DNA from: Firmicutes bacterium UBA5500
GTDB lineage: Bacteria > Bacillota > UBA994 > UBA5500
Direction of reading: 5' to 3'
DNA length: 14,002 nucleotides
Assembly: GCA_002427055.1 (NCBI GenBank)
Contig: DIPA01000113.1
Span: forward strand, 3,100-17,101
Of the stretch, positions 13,661 through 14,002 are shown one piece after another; positions within the stretch are counted from its first letter, which is position 1, and each line of letters opens with the position of its first letter. The notes under the pieces are model-generated. The model saw nothing but the letters and a program-made list of their open reading frames with translations. It was not told the origin of the DNA and did not search any database. The translations under genes were made by a program, and so were the position numbers.

Positions 13661-14002
13661 TAAGTATGTTCAACACTTCCAGTCAATCTTTGCCGGGTTA
13701 GGCTCGTTATCGACTGACACGGCACGTAGGGCGTCAAGCATGCGTCCGCACTCATCCGCGGCACACTGCTCTAGCTGCTCCCACGGGACTTTGGTTCCGA
13801 GGGTATCATAGGCAACCGCTAGCGCACCATACAAAGCGAGTCCAATACAGTGCCTTGCCGAGTGAATAGTCGAAGCACATTGGCCTATAGCCCTTGCGGC
13901 GGCTTGCGCAACAGAATTCCCCTCAGCTTCGCGGGCGGCCGCATGGCACTCGAGGATTACAGCTTTCGCTTGCAGTAGTTTTATTGCCCCCGATAGCCAC
14001 TC
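13645..14002. repeat. Duplicated segment, copy 2
   Basis: Gap-free match to 10303-10660, continuing past the window end. The identical core is at 13899-13973. Confidence 0.85.
13670..14002 (-). CDS. Putative immunity protein (Imm5-like family), copy 2, C-terminal part
   Basis: The last 110 codons and the stop of a gene whose start lies beyond the window. The reading frame is intact. Compared with copy 1 only about four residues differ (Pro to Leu twice, Val to Ile twice) although some 9% of bases differ outside the identical core, so both copies have been kept under protein-level selection. Residues visible run from EWLSGAIKLLQAKA to NEPNPAKIDWKC. Two leftward terminators follow it. It faces away from membrane protein 2 in the same relative sense as copy 1 faces away from membrane protein 1's 5' end. 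Confidence 0.82.
   Translation of the reverse strand, partial: EWLSGAIKLLQAKAVILECHAAAREAEGNSVAQAAARAIGQCASTIHSARHCIGLALYGALAVAYDTLGTKVPWEQLEQCAADECGRMLDALRAVSVDNEPNPAKIDWKC

Overview
The window reads as chromosomal DNA of a Gram-positive, spore-former-type bacterium (Bacillota, probably an anaerobic lineage). Genes carry strong AGGAGG-type ribosome binding sites, promoters look like sigma-A boxes, and stems followed by T-runs end the transcripts. Genus cannot be read from the sequence. No tRNA, rRNA, CRISPR array, transposase or integrase was seen.

Layout. (1) 1-2173, housekeeping, all on the minus strand: the 5' end of a small coiled-coil protein gene cut by the window edge, a ferritin-like diiron protein with its own terminator, and peptidase T (pepT). 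(2) 2273-8807, minus strand: a complete type I restriction-modification operon hsdM-hsdS-hsdR. The genes overlap by 4 bp at ATGA junctions and end at a strong terminator. (3) 9046-10056, plus strand: a DUF3800 gene (RNase H-like fold family) divergent from hsdM. It is followed at once by a near-consensus promoter and a noncoding stretch holding three hairpins of one design with compensatory base changes, ending in a long GC-rich stem. (4) 10328-14002, an accessory region built by duplication. Two nearly identical minus-strand genes encode a putative immunity protein (the second is cut by the window end). Two plus-strand genes encode paralogous four-helix membrane proteins. Between them lie an unrecognised exported protein and a noncoding stretch of about 530 bases with its own promoter and many stable helices, directly upstream of the second membrane-protein gene. 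A 31-bp relic of the DUF3800 gene lies before the second immunity gene, so the DUF3800/immunity block was copied and then eroded.

Working together. HsdM, HsdS and HsdR form one DNA-modifying and cleaving complex. DUF3800 with the adjacent RNA hairpins looks like a protein-RNA module sitting beside a defence operon. The immunity, membrane and exported proteins resemble a small conflict or cell-surface cassette with no recognisable toxin. The two most notable items are the DUF3800-linked hairpin RNA (9826-10056) and the large structured RNA candidate upstream of the second membrane protein (about 12547-13030). Both are inferred from sequence and base-pairing by eye and have not been tested by search.
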